From the NCBI GenBank assembly GCA_022478985.1, contig JAKSZP010007881.1, positions 372,001 through 436,000 of the forward strand: a DNA stretch of 64,000 nucleotides. Reading direction: 5' to 3'. The notes beneath the pieces were generated by a model. The model searched no databases. It saw only the letters and a list, made by a program, of their open reading frames with translations, and was not told the DNA's origin. This DNA is from Massospora cicadina (Eukaryota; Entomophthoromycota; Entomophthoromycetes; Entomophthorales; Entomophthoraceae). Made by a program: the position numbers and the translations under genes. Positions 24,349 through 35,879 of this stretch are shown one piece after another. Each line of letters begins with the position of its first letter. Position 1 is the stretch's first letter.

Positions 24349-25481
24349 TGTTGGGATTTTTGCCCATACTCCCAGATGATTAGATTACTAGGGGTAGCTG
24401 GTAAATAATCCCCTAGAGCGAAGTAAATTGGATATCACTTGGCCCTGATTTTGGGGTAACAATGTTTGAGGGATTTTAGGTTATTTGCTTGGGCCAGATC
24501 CATCAGGGATCAATTTGGATGAATGCTTAATATCTCGTCAGGCAGAGTTGCTGATGAAATAAGGGCATCTGATAGTTGATAGATGATTAACTATCAGGTA
24601 TACCAATTGGGATCAGTCAAGTTTCATCACTGACCAACTGGGAATTTAAGGATCAAGTTGTAAGGCAAGTGATGCTACCTACAATTAGAAAATTAATCAA
24701 TTGGTTTGTGACCTGCCTTAATGGGTAACAAGTCCCATTACCTATGCAGGTCGCTTGCCAAATATGGTTGGTTTTAGGATTGAGAGAAATACGTTAGGGA
24801 CACGTTTTCCAACTCTTTCCATTTTAGGTCTCAAGGACGTCCAATGACAGAATCCCAGCCAGGATGGGGAAGGCCATCGTTGATGAGAAGAGGATGGGGA
24901 ATTTAATGGCAACAGATGCCATTTCATCAATGAGGTACCAACTGAAGGTCAGGCGCTGGATTCACACTATTTCCCTAAGAATTCACTTAATAAATACACA
25001 GATATACAGACCAGATATACAAATACACATATACTGATATTTATGCGCAATCCATTTCAAGCTTTATTTTTTCTCAAGGAAATTATTGCTGTGTGCTTTA
25101 ATTGGGAGACTCTTTATGATATAAAGTAAGGATCTGAGCGTGGATCCAGAGAAGAGAAGCTGAACTGGATTGGGGATTGCTGCTGACTAAGTGTCACCAG
25201 AGAGAAGCTGTAAACGAGGATCTGGCATGGATTGAGTTAGGCGATATAAGGGAACAAATCCCTATTGAGGACATCCTGAGAATTTTGAGAGGAGATACTG
25301 TTCAAGAGTTGGACTCAATACTAGTACTTTATTCAACTACAGATAATAGTCTCCATACTATTATCAAACTAATACATCTTAATATCAAACAACATGAAGA
25401 ATTGCACAACACAAACTTGTGTATTTAATTAATTTAGGGGTTATCAGTCAATAATAATCAAGAATCCTATAAATTTTATCA
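24349..25481 (+). repeat. A1 5' LTR
   Basis: 1133 bp, TGTTGGG to TCA. By eye the first 225 bp differ from the 3' LTR at about 38 positions, whereas the last 375 bp differ at about 11. An open frame without an in-frame ATG runs from 25138 to 25428 (TTG at 25177) and is conserved in the other LTR. An AATAAA lies near 24990. Confidence 0.85.
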
Positions 25482-25484
25482 GAA

Positions 25485-25502
25485 TGGTACTCACTACAGG
25501 GG
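25485..25502 (+). other. A1 primer-binding site
   Basis: TGGTACTCACTACAGGGG starts three bases after the LTR. The TGG pairs with a tRNA CCA end, and the next bases would imply an acceptor strand AGTGAGT and a T-stem CCTGT. A similar sequence borders the A2 LTR. I cannot name the tRNA. Confidence 0.55.
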
Positions 25503-25531
25503 TGTAGTTGAGTAGATGATACTAGGACGTG

Positions 25532-26790
25532 ATGTCCTATAAGGACAAACTAAGAAAACTCTGGATGGAGTTGGCAACCAATAACCAGAACGCCCTGAAA
25601 TCAGCGGATCGTTGAGAATTTGCTGCCCTGGAGGAGAGAGTCACTAAGATCAAGGAAGGGGTTGAGAATGTCATGAGTTTCAGAAGTTTGTTACTTGTAA
25701 AAGTAACGTCACTGAAGAAAAAAGAAGGGGATTTAATTCAAGAAGTCTTATTTCTGAAAATGGAGCATGAAGCAGATTGCATTCATTTAAGAGCATTCAG
25801 CGCATAAAAAGAGTGGCTGATTAAGCAAGTTGAGAAGTTGAAGACCCACAAATGCAAATGTGAGCCATATGCAGTGACTGACACTAAAGAAAGAACTCCA
25901 CGGACTCCAGTTGGAAAGATGACTATCCCAAAAAACATGTCACCCACTTTCAAAGCTATTTTGGAGATGAATCCCAAAATTACTCCTCAAGTGAGCCAAG
26001 TATCCAAACCAAGAGAGGTGGCTAGAAAAACCTTAGAGGTAATCAAGGTGACACCAAACTTGCCTACTTTCCATCGGGATAATGCCCCTGCATTTTTCCA
26101 ATTATTCAATATTACAATGTAAAGATACAGCGATCATCAAAAGGCATTGACAGTGATGAATTTCCTGGATACCAATTGTCAAAACCTAGTATTGTCACAT
26201 CTAGAGGGGGACAGCTGGTTGTATGAAGAGGCAAGGTGACCATTATGAAGAGATTTGGAAGCCCCACATGAATGTCAAAGCGCAAGCAAGAATTTATGGG
26301 CATTTAACTCCATAAAGATGAATCTCTATTAAGCTTTGTTAATTGTTTCTACCAGTTATCGCAAATTTTGGTTGGATCAAAAGTGCTGGATAATTTTGAT
26401 GCCCGGATTGCACTGCAAGTGGCCCTTCAGCCCTACCACAAAATTGCATCATATGTCTTCCATGTTTGTGATATAGATTACCATATCTCAGATGGTGGAT
26501 AAATTGAAAATATTGGGAGCTACCTTCAATTCCCCAAATAGAAGTTTCATATCAAATCTAGTATGAAATTTGAATCCCACAAATGGGAGCAAGTGCGTTA
26601 AGGAGATGAATAGCTGAACTGTGCTGGGAAATAAGCCTGAAGACTTCAAACGGATCAATAAGAAGGAGAAAGTCTGTTACCATTGTGGAGGAAAAGGACA
26701 TTTCGCTGTGCACTGCAAGAAACCTAAAAATCAGATCAACGTGGTCCAAGTCAAAGAGTCTGCACCCGCAAAATATTTGGAAAAAGGGCC
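25532..26790 (+). pseudogene. A1 gag with CCHC zinc knuckle
   Basis: Coding starts at ATG 25532 (MSYKDKLRKLWMEL). The first 90 residues are charged and coiled-coil-like. A proline/basic linker follows (25.85-26.03 kb), then a capsid-type block (PTFHRDNAPAFFQLF at 26.07 kb, VDKLKILGATFN at 26.49 kb). It ends in a CCHC knuckle, CYHCGGKGHFAVHC, at 26674-26716, which would bind element RNA. The stretch 25532-26122 stays in one frame with internal stops; a frameshift follows. The same blocks are seen in A2. Confidence 0.8.
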
Positions 26791-27179
26791 CACGGCCTAG
26801 ATGGGGAACAGTCTTGAGCTGCAGAAAAACCTGTTCCTCTTGATATTATGCAAAATGAAATTGACATCGGTGATCTGTCAATGGATGAAGACGTGAAGGA
26901 TCAGCTGTATGAAGTAGTAAATTTGGATGTGAATGTGGTAACAAGATCTGTAGTGAAGGGGATTGACTGCAAGATAACTAAGGAAGTTGCTCAGCTGTAT
27001 GCCTGAGAACTGGAAGAAAAGATTTGAGCCACAGATAACTCAGAAGACTTGACCAAAGTCAGATTAGATGAGGCAAAACTGTCAATCCTCCTTAGCGCGA
27101 TCCAGGAATCATTCCCTGATTTATCAGTGCAAATAATACACCCTTGATTTTACTAATAATGCCGCTATCCACTGATTAA

Positions 27180-27620
27180 ATACTATTTTAAAATACTCTG
27201 AGTGTACGTATATAGATATTCTAGTGAAATGAGTATGGGTGAGGGCGATTGTTGAGAGTGGAGCGCCCATTAATATTGTTAACCAAATTGGTGAAGAGGA
27301 TGAAGATCTCGTCCAATTTGGAACACAAGAAAGAATATGGGGCATCTTGGCCAAATAATGCCATCTAATGTAAAGCGTATAGCGCTCTAATACTTTGATT
27401 TGGGTCCTTGGTGGTATCCTCTCCAGCAATAGTTTTGGCCAACCAAAACTACAATATTCTGATCAGGACAGAGTTTACATGAAGATACAGAGTTAAATTT
27501 AACTTTGAGGATAATGCGTTGACCATATTGGGTCAGACGTCACCATTGATTTATCATAAGGATGGGGAAGCCCCCATAAGTATGAGAAATAACTTCACAA
27601 CCTGATCTAGAATGTCAGAA
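27180..27620 (+). pseudogene. A1 protease remnant
   Basis: VRAIVESGAPINIV lies at about 27.24-27.28 kb. The active-site triplet at 27254-27265 reads ESGA, so the catalytic aspartate is lost. Downstream, YNILIRTEFT and FNFEDNALTI match the usual protease C-terminal sheet. It would have cleaved the Gag-Pol polyprotein. It lies between gag and RT as expected. Confidence 0.6.
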
Positions 27621-27654
27621 TTGTACCAAAATAATACCAACTAGTTGGCCAGAA

Positions 27655-29450
27655 GTGATGAGAGATGACAATGAAAATCCTAGAAAATTGGGGAATCTCA
27701 CTGAGGATCAAAAATGTGAGAACCATACTGATGGGATCATAGATGATAGTTTACACGAGGTTGTTATTAGAGTTACCAGAGCTACTGTATGGGGAAGTTG
27801 GATGCCCCTGGAAGAAGTCCAGAGTAGAGTTTTGAGCGGCTCCTGGAATAATTATGCTGGGCCATGGAGAAATTTGAGTTCTTCAGGAAATTTAAGTGAA
27901 AACCTGATGAAGATTAATAAGAATATGATCGGCACATTTGTTCAACTAATCCTGATGGATGAGTTGAGGAAAATCCACGATTTTGGGACCCTCAATGAAA
28001 TGGGATTGCCAGCAGGGGTAACTAAAAGTATCAATCTATTTGTTGATCGAGAGCAACTCGCTGATATGATGGACAGACATCAGGAGTAGGTGCTCAAATT
28101 ATTTGACAAGTATTGTGAAGTATTTGCCCAAGATGGCCATGATTTTGGATGCATGAGAGATGTGATCCACAAGGTCGATACCAGAGAAAATGTTCTAATT
28201 AGGATGAGACTGATTTGACAGTCAAAGGAAGCTGAAGTGGTATTATAGAAAGAAATTAGGAAACTAATGAAGCATGGGCTTCTAGTTCCATTGTCAAGTC
28301 CCTGGGAAAGCCCAATTATTATTTTTAAAGAAGAAGGATGGCTCTAATTGGGTGGTGATTGATTATTGGAAGCTGAACAAGATTATGAAGAAGGATTTGT
28401 ACCCATTACAAGAATCAATGATGCGCTAGATTGATATGGAGAAGCAAAGTATTTCTCCACGATGGATTTGATCTCAGGATATTGGCAGATCGGCTTGTCA
28501 AAGGAAGATTAGGAAAAATGCGCGATCATTACCACGCAGGGGCTATACCAACTGACGAGGATGCCCCAGGGTCTATGCAATGTGCCTGCAACGTTCCAGA
28601 GGGCCATGGACGCCATACTGAATGACATGAAGTTTTCAAAATCCTGGTGTACTTAGACGATATAAATGTTTTCAGCATGACGTTCACTGACCATTTGCAC
28701 CACTTGGAGAAGTTTTTAAGTGACTATCCGCGGCCAACCTGAAGATTAAGCTGAGGAAGTGCCACTTCTTCAATAAAGAGTTAGAATATCTGGGATTTAT
28801 AATCAACTCTAGTGGACTGCAGCCACAAGCCTAGAAAATCAAAGCCATAAAGCGAATGGCTGTACCAAAGAGTGTCTGAGATATCCTAGTGTTCCTTGGA
28901 ATGGTTGGATATAATAGAAGATCCATTCAGGATTTTTAAGAATTGCCAAGCCCCACTATCATTTGTTATTGTATTTAAAAAAGTTTATATGGAGTGAAGA
29001 GGCCCAGAGATCCTTTGATGAGTTACGCCAGTACTTAATAAATTCTCCAATTTTGAAAATATCCAAATTTCAATAGATAATTTATACTAAAAATTGATGC
29101 TTTGTTGATGGCAATTGGCGCCGTATTGAGCCAAGTAGATGAACTTGGGGATGAACATCCAGTGGCATATTTGAGCTGGACACTCTCAGCTGCTGAGAGA
29201 AATTACATCATAACTTAGTGTGAATGCCTTGCAGTCATTTACACCTGTAAACAGTTTTAGGTGTATATCCATGGATTACACTTCAAAATGGTGATGGACC
29301 ACTCCTCGTTGCATTGGCTGCACAATTTACAAGAACCAGAAGGACAATGGCCTAATGGGCACTAAAGATACAGGCTTATGATTATGAGATAGTCCACTGA
29401 GATGAGGCTTCTCATAAGAATGCAGATGGCTTATCACGATTACTAACGAT
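27655..29450 (+). pseudogene. A1 reverse transcriptase and RNase H
   Basis: A 144-codon linker (27655-28089) leads into RT: LMKHGLLVPLSSPWESPII at 28.27 kb, DLISGYWQIGLSKED at 28.47 kb, and MPQGLCNVPATFQ at 28.56 kb. The catalytic YLDD is intact at 28650-28661. LGFIINSSGLQPQA and FLGMVGY follow. RNase H has KIDALLMAIGAVLSQVDE at 29.1 kb, HPVAYLS, SAAERNYIIT and ECLAVIY. At least three frames are needed and stops are common, so the enzyme cannot be made. Confidence 0.85.
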
Positions 29451-29599
29451 ACAGGTGGTATACCAGTAGGCGTATGAGCTATTCCAGAGAATGGTTGGCA
29501 GAGAAATTGGGAACGAGCCCTGAGAAATCGAAGGTGCGCTTCAAAAAGTGATGGAAAACACTGAGACCATGGATGGACAAGTTTATAAGACAATCAATG

Positions 29600-30660
29600 G
29601 GAAGCAACTACTATTTCCAAAGCCATCAGAACGAGCGGCTATCATTCAAGCTGCTCATAAGGTTGTTGGGCATGGAGGCCTGAGAAAAATGAACAATCAT
29701 ATTCGTTAGTACTACTATTGGGAGTCCATCAACTATGATGTTGTGGACTATCTGGCTTGCTATGTGGAGTGCCAGTTGCACAAGCTGTATAAGAATATGA
29801 CTGGATACTGACTGGTCCGCCCTGTATTTTCTTGGCATACGGTGTCTATCAACGTGATGAGACCACTGACAATGAGCACAAGGGAGTCAAGTACATCATA
29901 GTTGCAATTGACCATCTGATAAGATGGGTTGAGATGAAGGCCCTGGCGAAAGTAGATGCAAAAGCACTACAAAGTTCATCCTGATCAAGTATAATACTGA
30001 CATGGATTCTTGCAGATCCTGCAGAGCGACAATAGAACGAATTTCATGTCTCATGTGATCCTGAAATTAAATGAAATTATGGGGTTCTGAGGAGTCATTC
30101 TGTACCCTACCAGCTGGAGATGAACGGACTGGTAGAACAAGTCAATGGGACGCTGGACATGATGCTGAGAAGCTGGTCGCAGGAAGAACTTCAGTGTGGG
30201 GAATGTACCTGAGTTTGGTAATGTTTGCCTACAATATAAGTCATCAAACAGTGATGGAAAAATCACAATTGAGTTGCTATATGATGGGAAGGCTGCGTTG
30301 CTGCCGATTTTATATTCAGTGGTGGAACCAACATCAGTGATGAGTGCTGAGCAGTACCTGAACCAATTGATGAATATACTGATCAATTGTAATCAGAAGC
30401 ATTCGATACAACTTTGAAGAAAATGATATGAGCGAAAATGATGGCTGATAAGAACCTTTAGCCTTACCAGAATACTGAATAGGCGAAAGAGTTGCCTATT
30501 ATTATAAGCATGAGTTCATGAGAAGAAACAAGTTGGATGTGTTGTGGTCAGGTACATATGAGATTATCACCAAGACGGCGGCAGACGCCTACTCCATCAA
30601 GAACCTCTTAGATGGAAGGATAGTAAATTGAGCCCGTGCTATATACTTAAAGCAATGGAC
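29600..30660 (+). pseudogene. A1 integrase
   Basis: The zinc-binding H2C2 region is visible (HKVVGHGGLRKMNNHI at 29.66 kb, CYVEC at 29.76 kb). Core motifs follow: VKYIIVAIDHLIRWVEMKAL at 29.89 kb, a QSDNRTNFMSHVI block at 30.02 kb, and LEMNGLVEQVNGTLD around the third acidic residue at 30.12 kb. The C-terminus (30.5-30.66 kb) has weak IITKTAADAYSIKNL-like residues. No chromodomain follows. Confidence 0.75.
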
Positions 30661-32727
30661 TAATGAAAAAAATAATGCAAAAAAGAGTTTCTGAAGGACT
30701 GCTTACAACCATTTAAATTGTTATGTCCTAAAGACTTGGTTAAGTCTGAAAAAAGGACCGCTGAACCAAACTAGATGGTTAAGTCTTAAAAAAGTAAGAC
30801 CTCTGAACCATAGAAAACTGGTAGGTCTAAGTATACCTAGGAACCAGTTTGGGGGGATAAAATAAAAAGATAGACCGCTGAACCAAAAAATGTCAAGTCT
30901 TATAGTGAAAATAAGAAAAAAATAAAAGATTGATAAAAATACGGAAAAAATTAAAGCAACATAAAAAAAGATATATTTTATAATTTTTATTTTTATTGGT
31001 TATCCTCAATTTGGGGTTGATCTCGCCTATGTCATCTCTTGAAGGAGGGAGGATGGATTGCAGTAGGAGTAAACAACCTGTTAAAATATATGTGAGATCA
31101 GACATCAGCAAGGGCTAGACCTACTCAAACCAAGCTCATTGAGTGGATGATGATCCCTCTGAGGAATTATCTAGGGGAAGAGAAATGGAAAATGTCAGAA
31201 CATGTCAAATGCAATACCTCAGAGTGGGGAGTGAAGCAACAGAATAAGAAGAGGCAGTTGGCAAATAATCCCGAGTAATCCTGATATGGCACTGGAGCCA
31301 GAATATTGGTCTTGAGCGGTTGCTGATGGGCTTCATCAAGAACACTAGACATATGAGCTGGCATGGAGCAAGGGATACTGGGTGGAGGTTGCCAAACCAT
31401 GCCCCCTATTAAAGCCATCAGTGGAAGATACTGATGGGATATTCCAGAAATGAGATAGTCATGCAAGGAGTGAATGGCATTCTGCAGATAATGACTAAAA
31501 ACCTCATGGAAGCTGAAGCAGAATGAGCAATGGAAGATAAGAGAGTCTGAAGCTTCGTGGCCCAAAACCAAAGAACTTGGCTGGTAAAGCAAAGAGCATA
31601 GGCTACAACTTTTCGATCTAGGATGTTTTTGAGATTGGAGGAGTTCAGAGCTATGGATAAAGCCTAGGTTACTTGGGCCCTTATTTCTGCATAGGGGATT
31701 TTGAAATGTTTGCTGTTTCTGATGGCTAGTTTAGTTGCCAAAACATCTGGCTTGTAATACTAGCCAAGTCAGAAGAGGAACTCTGGAAGCAAGTCTAATT
31801 TGGCAAGGAATAAAGAATCAAGAGCGGAGGGCATTGCTTCAGGAGATTTGATGATGATGGAGGAGAATCTGCAAATGGAGCCAAATCTAGGAGAGTTTTA
31901 AAATCCAACTCAGGAATTGACAACAGAGAAAGGATTGTTCATGGGTCATTAAAGACAACCACTAACCTAGTTTTGTCAGGGTTGGTTACCGTTTACAGTA
32001 TTCCATGGAAGGGCTGGCTACAGGTAATTTTCTAGGAGTATGAGTCCTGGAAGGACCATAGAAGAGGTTCCAGCATGCGGATCGACTCATCAGCAGCTTG
32101 AGCCGAAGGTCTTTATCATATATACTATTAAGCAGCTGTTGGTACTGAGACTCCAAATTTGACATATGAGCTGGATGAGAGGAGGGATAATGGACTTATA
32201 TGATAGTCAACACTATGCACTCTTGAATCAATTAAGCTCTAATTTTAAAAAAATTAATCTTAAAATTAATGGGATAAGCTCTCCAGAAAAGAATTAAGAT
32301 TGATATGAGTTAAGTGATTATTATGAGAAAAATAACTAGGGCGAATATATGAGCATTCTTTTTTGTGCCATTAAATGAACATTGATGGCAAAAATCTCTT
32401 GTTGAGGATGAGGAGAAAATCAGTAAATCAAGGATGCCAGACTAATAATCCTAAATATGACAGCAGGTCATATCCCTGATGGGGGAAAATGGGATCCTGG
32501 GATTAATATAGTCATGAGTAAATTAATCATCCTGGAATGACAGAAGGTCATGAGAACTGCACTCTGAGTAGGTGGTAGCGAGGAGGAAGAGTAAGAGAGC
32601 CGCATGCCAAAGGTCATCCTGAGCAGCATAGAGTACTTATTGGTCATACTCTTCTTAAACAAATGAAGTAATCACCTGAGTGTCTGGAGTATTTCTTCTG
32701 CCCTGATCCTTTTCTCGCTGGAAACTT
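30661..32727 (+). other. A1 post-integrase region
   Basis: About 2.07 kb lie between integrase and the polypurine tract. At 30731-30905 there is a degenerate array in which CTGAACCA recurs with TTAAGTCTTA-like spacers at roughly 43-bp steps. A plus-strand stretch of about 59 codons is open at 31099-31275 (TKLIEWMMIPLRNYLGEEKW). A 141-codon minus-strand open stretch at 31167-31592 overlaps it and has no known motif. This may be the remains of an extra ORF or an untranslated tail. Confidence 0.45.
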
Positions 32728-32741
32728 AGGAAAGAGGGGGA
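32728..32741 (+). other. A1 polypurine tract
   Basis: AGGAAAGAGGGGGA sits two bases before the 3' LTR start. It would prime plus-strand DNA synthesis. Confidence 0.75.
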
Positions 32742-32743
32742 TG

Positions 32744-33881
32744 TGTTGTTATTTTTGCCCATATATCCCATCTGACTAGATTACCAAGGGTCACTAGGGG
32801 ATAAATCCCTATACCAAAGTGAATTGGATATCAGTTGACCCTGCTTTTGGGTTAACAAAGTTCAGGAAATTTTAGGTTAATCGCTTGGGTCAGATCCGTT
32901 GGGATTGATCCAAATGAATGCTTGAGATCTCATTGGACAGAGTTGCTGATGATATAGGGGCATCTGATAGTTGATCAATATTTAACTATCAGGTGTACCA
33001 ATTGGGATTAGTCAGGTTGCATCACTGAACAATTGGGAATCTAAGGATCAAGTTGCGAGGGTAGTGATGCCACCTGCAACTAGCAAATCGATCAGTTGGT
33101 TCAAGACCTGCCTTAAAGGAAAACAAGTCCAATTACCTATGCAAGCTGCTTTCCCAAATATGGTTGGTTCGCTGGTATTGAGAGGAAAATGTTAAGGACA
33201 CGTTTTCTGACTCTTTCCATTTTAGGTCTCAAGGATGTCTAATGACAGAGTCCCAGCCAGGATGGGGAAGACCATCGTTGATGTGACGAGAATGGGTAAT
33301 TCAACAGCAACGGCTGCCGTTTCATTGATGAGGTGCCAACTGAGGGTTAGGCGCTGGATTCCCACTATAAATTTCCCGAGACTTTATTTAATAAATACAC
33401 AGATATACAGACTTAGATATACACATACACATATACTGATACTTATGCGCAATCCATTTAAATCTCTATTTTTCTCAAGGAAATTATTGCTGTGTGCGTT
33501 AATTGGGAGACTCTTTAGGATATAAAGTAAGGATCTGAGCGTGGATCCAGAGAAGAGAAGCTGAACTGGATTGGGGATTGCTGCTAACTATGTGTCACCA
33601 GAGAGAAGCTGTAAACGAGGATCTGGCATGGATTGAGTTAGGCGATATAAGGGAACAAATCCCTATTGAGGACATCCTAAGAATTTTGAGAGGAAATACT
33701 GGTCAAGAGTTGGACTCAATACTAGTACTTTATTCAACTACAGATAATAGTCTCCATACTATTATCAAACTAATACATCTTACTATCAGACAACATGAAG
33801 AATTGCACAACACAAACTTGTGTATTTAATTAATTTAGGGGTTATCAGTCAATAATAATCAAGAGCCCTATAAATTTTTTA
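32744..33881 (+). repeat. A1 3' LTR
   Basis: 1138 bp, TGTTGTT to TTA, paired with 24349-25481. It repeats the open frame (33578-33829, REAVNEDLAWIELGDIREQI) found in the 5' LTR. It is followed by the GATGG target pentamer and then by LINE-2 sequence. Confidence 0.85.
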
Positions 33882-33886
33882 GATGG

Positions 33887-35560
33887 CTTTTCCAACTGCC
33901 TCCCCTTCAGAAATCAGCCTGGGCGCCCAAAATAAAATTGTCAGTGTTTGTTGAGTCAGTCGTCCATCATTTTTCTACTTCAAAAGTTAACCAAAGCAGC
34001 CAAACTGAATCTATGGTAATGGGTGAATATGTTGGCCGTCATTTCATGTTTTGGAAGGCAACCAACACGATCAAATTGAATCAGCATTGAGTATCAAATC
34101 AGTTCATGGTAATTTTTATCAAGTCAAAACTAAAATCAGATATCAAATGGAACTAGCCATATAGCCAATCAGACCATGAAAAAACCCAGACAGCATCTTC
34201 TGATGTTCAGATGAGGCTGGATGGATATATTAATGTATAGATGAACTTGAATCCACCAATCAATTGGCAAAAAGTAGTTCCAAGACAGGTAAGGCAATCC
34301 AACCTGGAAAAAATCAAGTACCAACTGGGAAGGCCCAGCAGGTGCCATCTCGTAAACTTAAAGGGATGTCAGCGCCTCTATCTGGGGCCCCACCCCATAG
34401 GAAATCAGCCAAATTAAATTAAAATTTAAGTTAGAAAATAAACAAAAATAAGCGAGTTAAGGATGCATCAGGTGCATAATAGAAAAAGCTTGTGCCTGCA
34501 CCATCTACCATTGACCCTCATGAAGCTGCTTTTGTGGTTGAAGTGAGGAAAAATGGGCAGAAACTCGCCCACAACATGCACTCCCTAGTTCCACTCTGGC
34601 TCACGCAGTTAGAGTCTACTATGGGCATAACCCAATCGAGTTTTATAAAAGAGATTATTTTACCTATTTTGAAGCAATAGCAAGAGCCTTTCCAGTTGAT
34701 ACCAAAATTCATGAATTAGTGGAAAGCCAATATATTGATGTAGATATTACAACTGCTGCAGATGCAGACTGGGAAGTTTCTACTAAAATAGATATTCCAC
34801 ATGGATCTCTTTGTGTGTCTAGAACACGATCTAACTTGTTAAAAAATTTCTTGGGTATCTTTCTCTAATCTCCCAACTACATTGGACCCAGAATCCCTAA
34901 AGTTTGCCCTACATCGGGGTTTGATGGAATTTGGGTCTGTTCTAAAAGTAGACCTTTGTGCACCAGCCTATTATGCCCAAACCAGCAGGATCATATTGCT
35001 AGAGCATCCTTTTATCCCCAACCCTATGGCAGCCCATAACATGGAGGTTATTCCAAATATGGCAGTCATTGGATTATGACCAGAAATCTTCTTTGTTTTT
35101 CCTGACCAGGCACGACCATGCTGCTCATGATGTAATGCTTTGGGCCATATATATAATAGTTGCACTGCTCGTAAACAAGCTCTCTCATCCAGCAGCCAAG
35201 TCCCTGTGACAGGTAAGAAACGCTCCCATACAGCAGCAGTGGCAATCCTGCAACCTACCCATTGGGTACATGTACAGGATCTAACCACTGTTGCTCTTCA
35301 GGTGGCAGTTGAGCAGGCACAGACAGTAGCACAGCTTTAAACCCTTAGTGCTGAAAACCCCCTGCCAGTTGGAACCCCTTATAAGCTGCCAGACCCTTCG
35401 CCAGCACAAAATAAGCGCAAATTTTCTTCACCTAAAGCTAACCCAGAGGAAGATAGTCCATGGGCGGCATCTAAAACTAAATTTGGTACCACAAGAAACT
35501 CAGAGAGGGGAGCAGGTCTAGAGTACCCCAAGTAGAGATGGAGGCTCAAAGTCATCAACT
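33887..35560 (+). pseudogene. LINE-2 ORF1, 3' part with zinc knuckle
   Basis: The frame continues from before A1 into AFPTASPSEISLGAQNKIVS, then decays. A second block begins at about 34.49 kb (PSTIDPHEAAFVVEVRK). LPTTLDPESLKFALHRGLMEFG at 34.87 kb matches LPTTVKRDILEQHLKDGLAI in LINE-1 ORF1. A knuckle of CCHC type follows at about 35.12-35.16 kb (C-X2-C, then NALGHIYNSC) with an in-frame stop between the first two cysteines. A basic, Ser/Pro-rich tail runs to 35.56 kb. ORF1 proteins bind the element RNA. Confidence 0.65.
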
Positions 35561-35879
35561 CCCCCACCATCTAAGGGGATTGTAACTCAGACTTCATTCT
35601 CTGTATTGAAGGAGGTAAACATGGACTCTGATACTTCAGAGGATGCCCAAATGGAGGAGTCCATGGAGCGCCCTCAGGATAATCCTGTTCAGAGCAGTGG
35701 GGGTAGTATCCTTGGATGGCTTACAGGCTCCCCAGGCCCTTCAGCTTAGAATAAACCCCTTCCTCCACTTCAATCAGCTTGGATTGCTGCTAAAAGTCAG
35801 GCTCAAGGGCTGAAATTGAGCAGCCTTATGGATGCAGGTTTAGCTCCGTTAACCCCCCAAGATATGTAGGGGGACAGCT

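Larger units (their letters stand above)
24349..33881 (+). mobile_element. Ty3/gypsy LTR retrotransposon A1 (full-length, decayed)
   Basis: Complete structure: LTR 24349-25481, primer-binding site, gag, protease, RT, RNase H, integrase, a 2-kb tail, polypurine tract, and LTR 32744-33881. Target-site pentamers are AATGG (24344-24348) and GATGG (33882-33886), one mismatch apart. It is inserted in LINE-2. Length is 9533 bp, long for the superfamily because of the 1.1-kb LTRs and the tail. The coding region is full of stops, so it is inactive. No chromodomain is visible. Confidence 0.85.

Noticed and set aside
30731..30905. A CRISPR-like repeat array
   Set aside because: Repeats are few, degenerate and inside a eukaryotic retrotransposon. 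There are no uniform spacers or cas genes.
31167..31592. 141-codon minus-strand open frame inside the A1 tail
   Set aside because: No motif, no second copy to test conservation, and it overlaps a plausible plus-strand stretch. Mentioned only as part of the tail.
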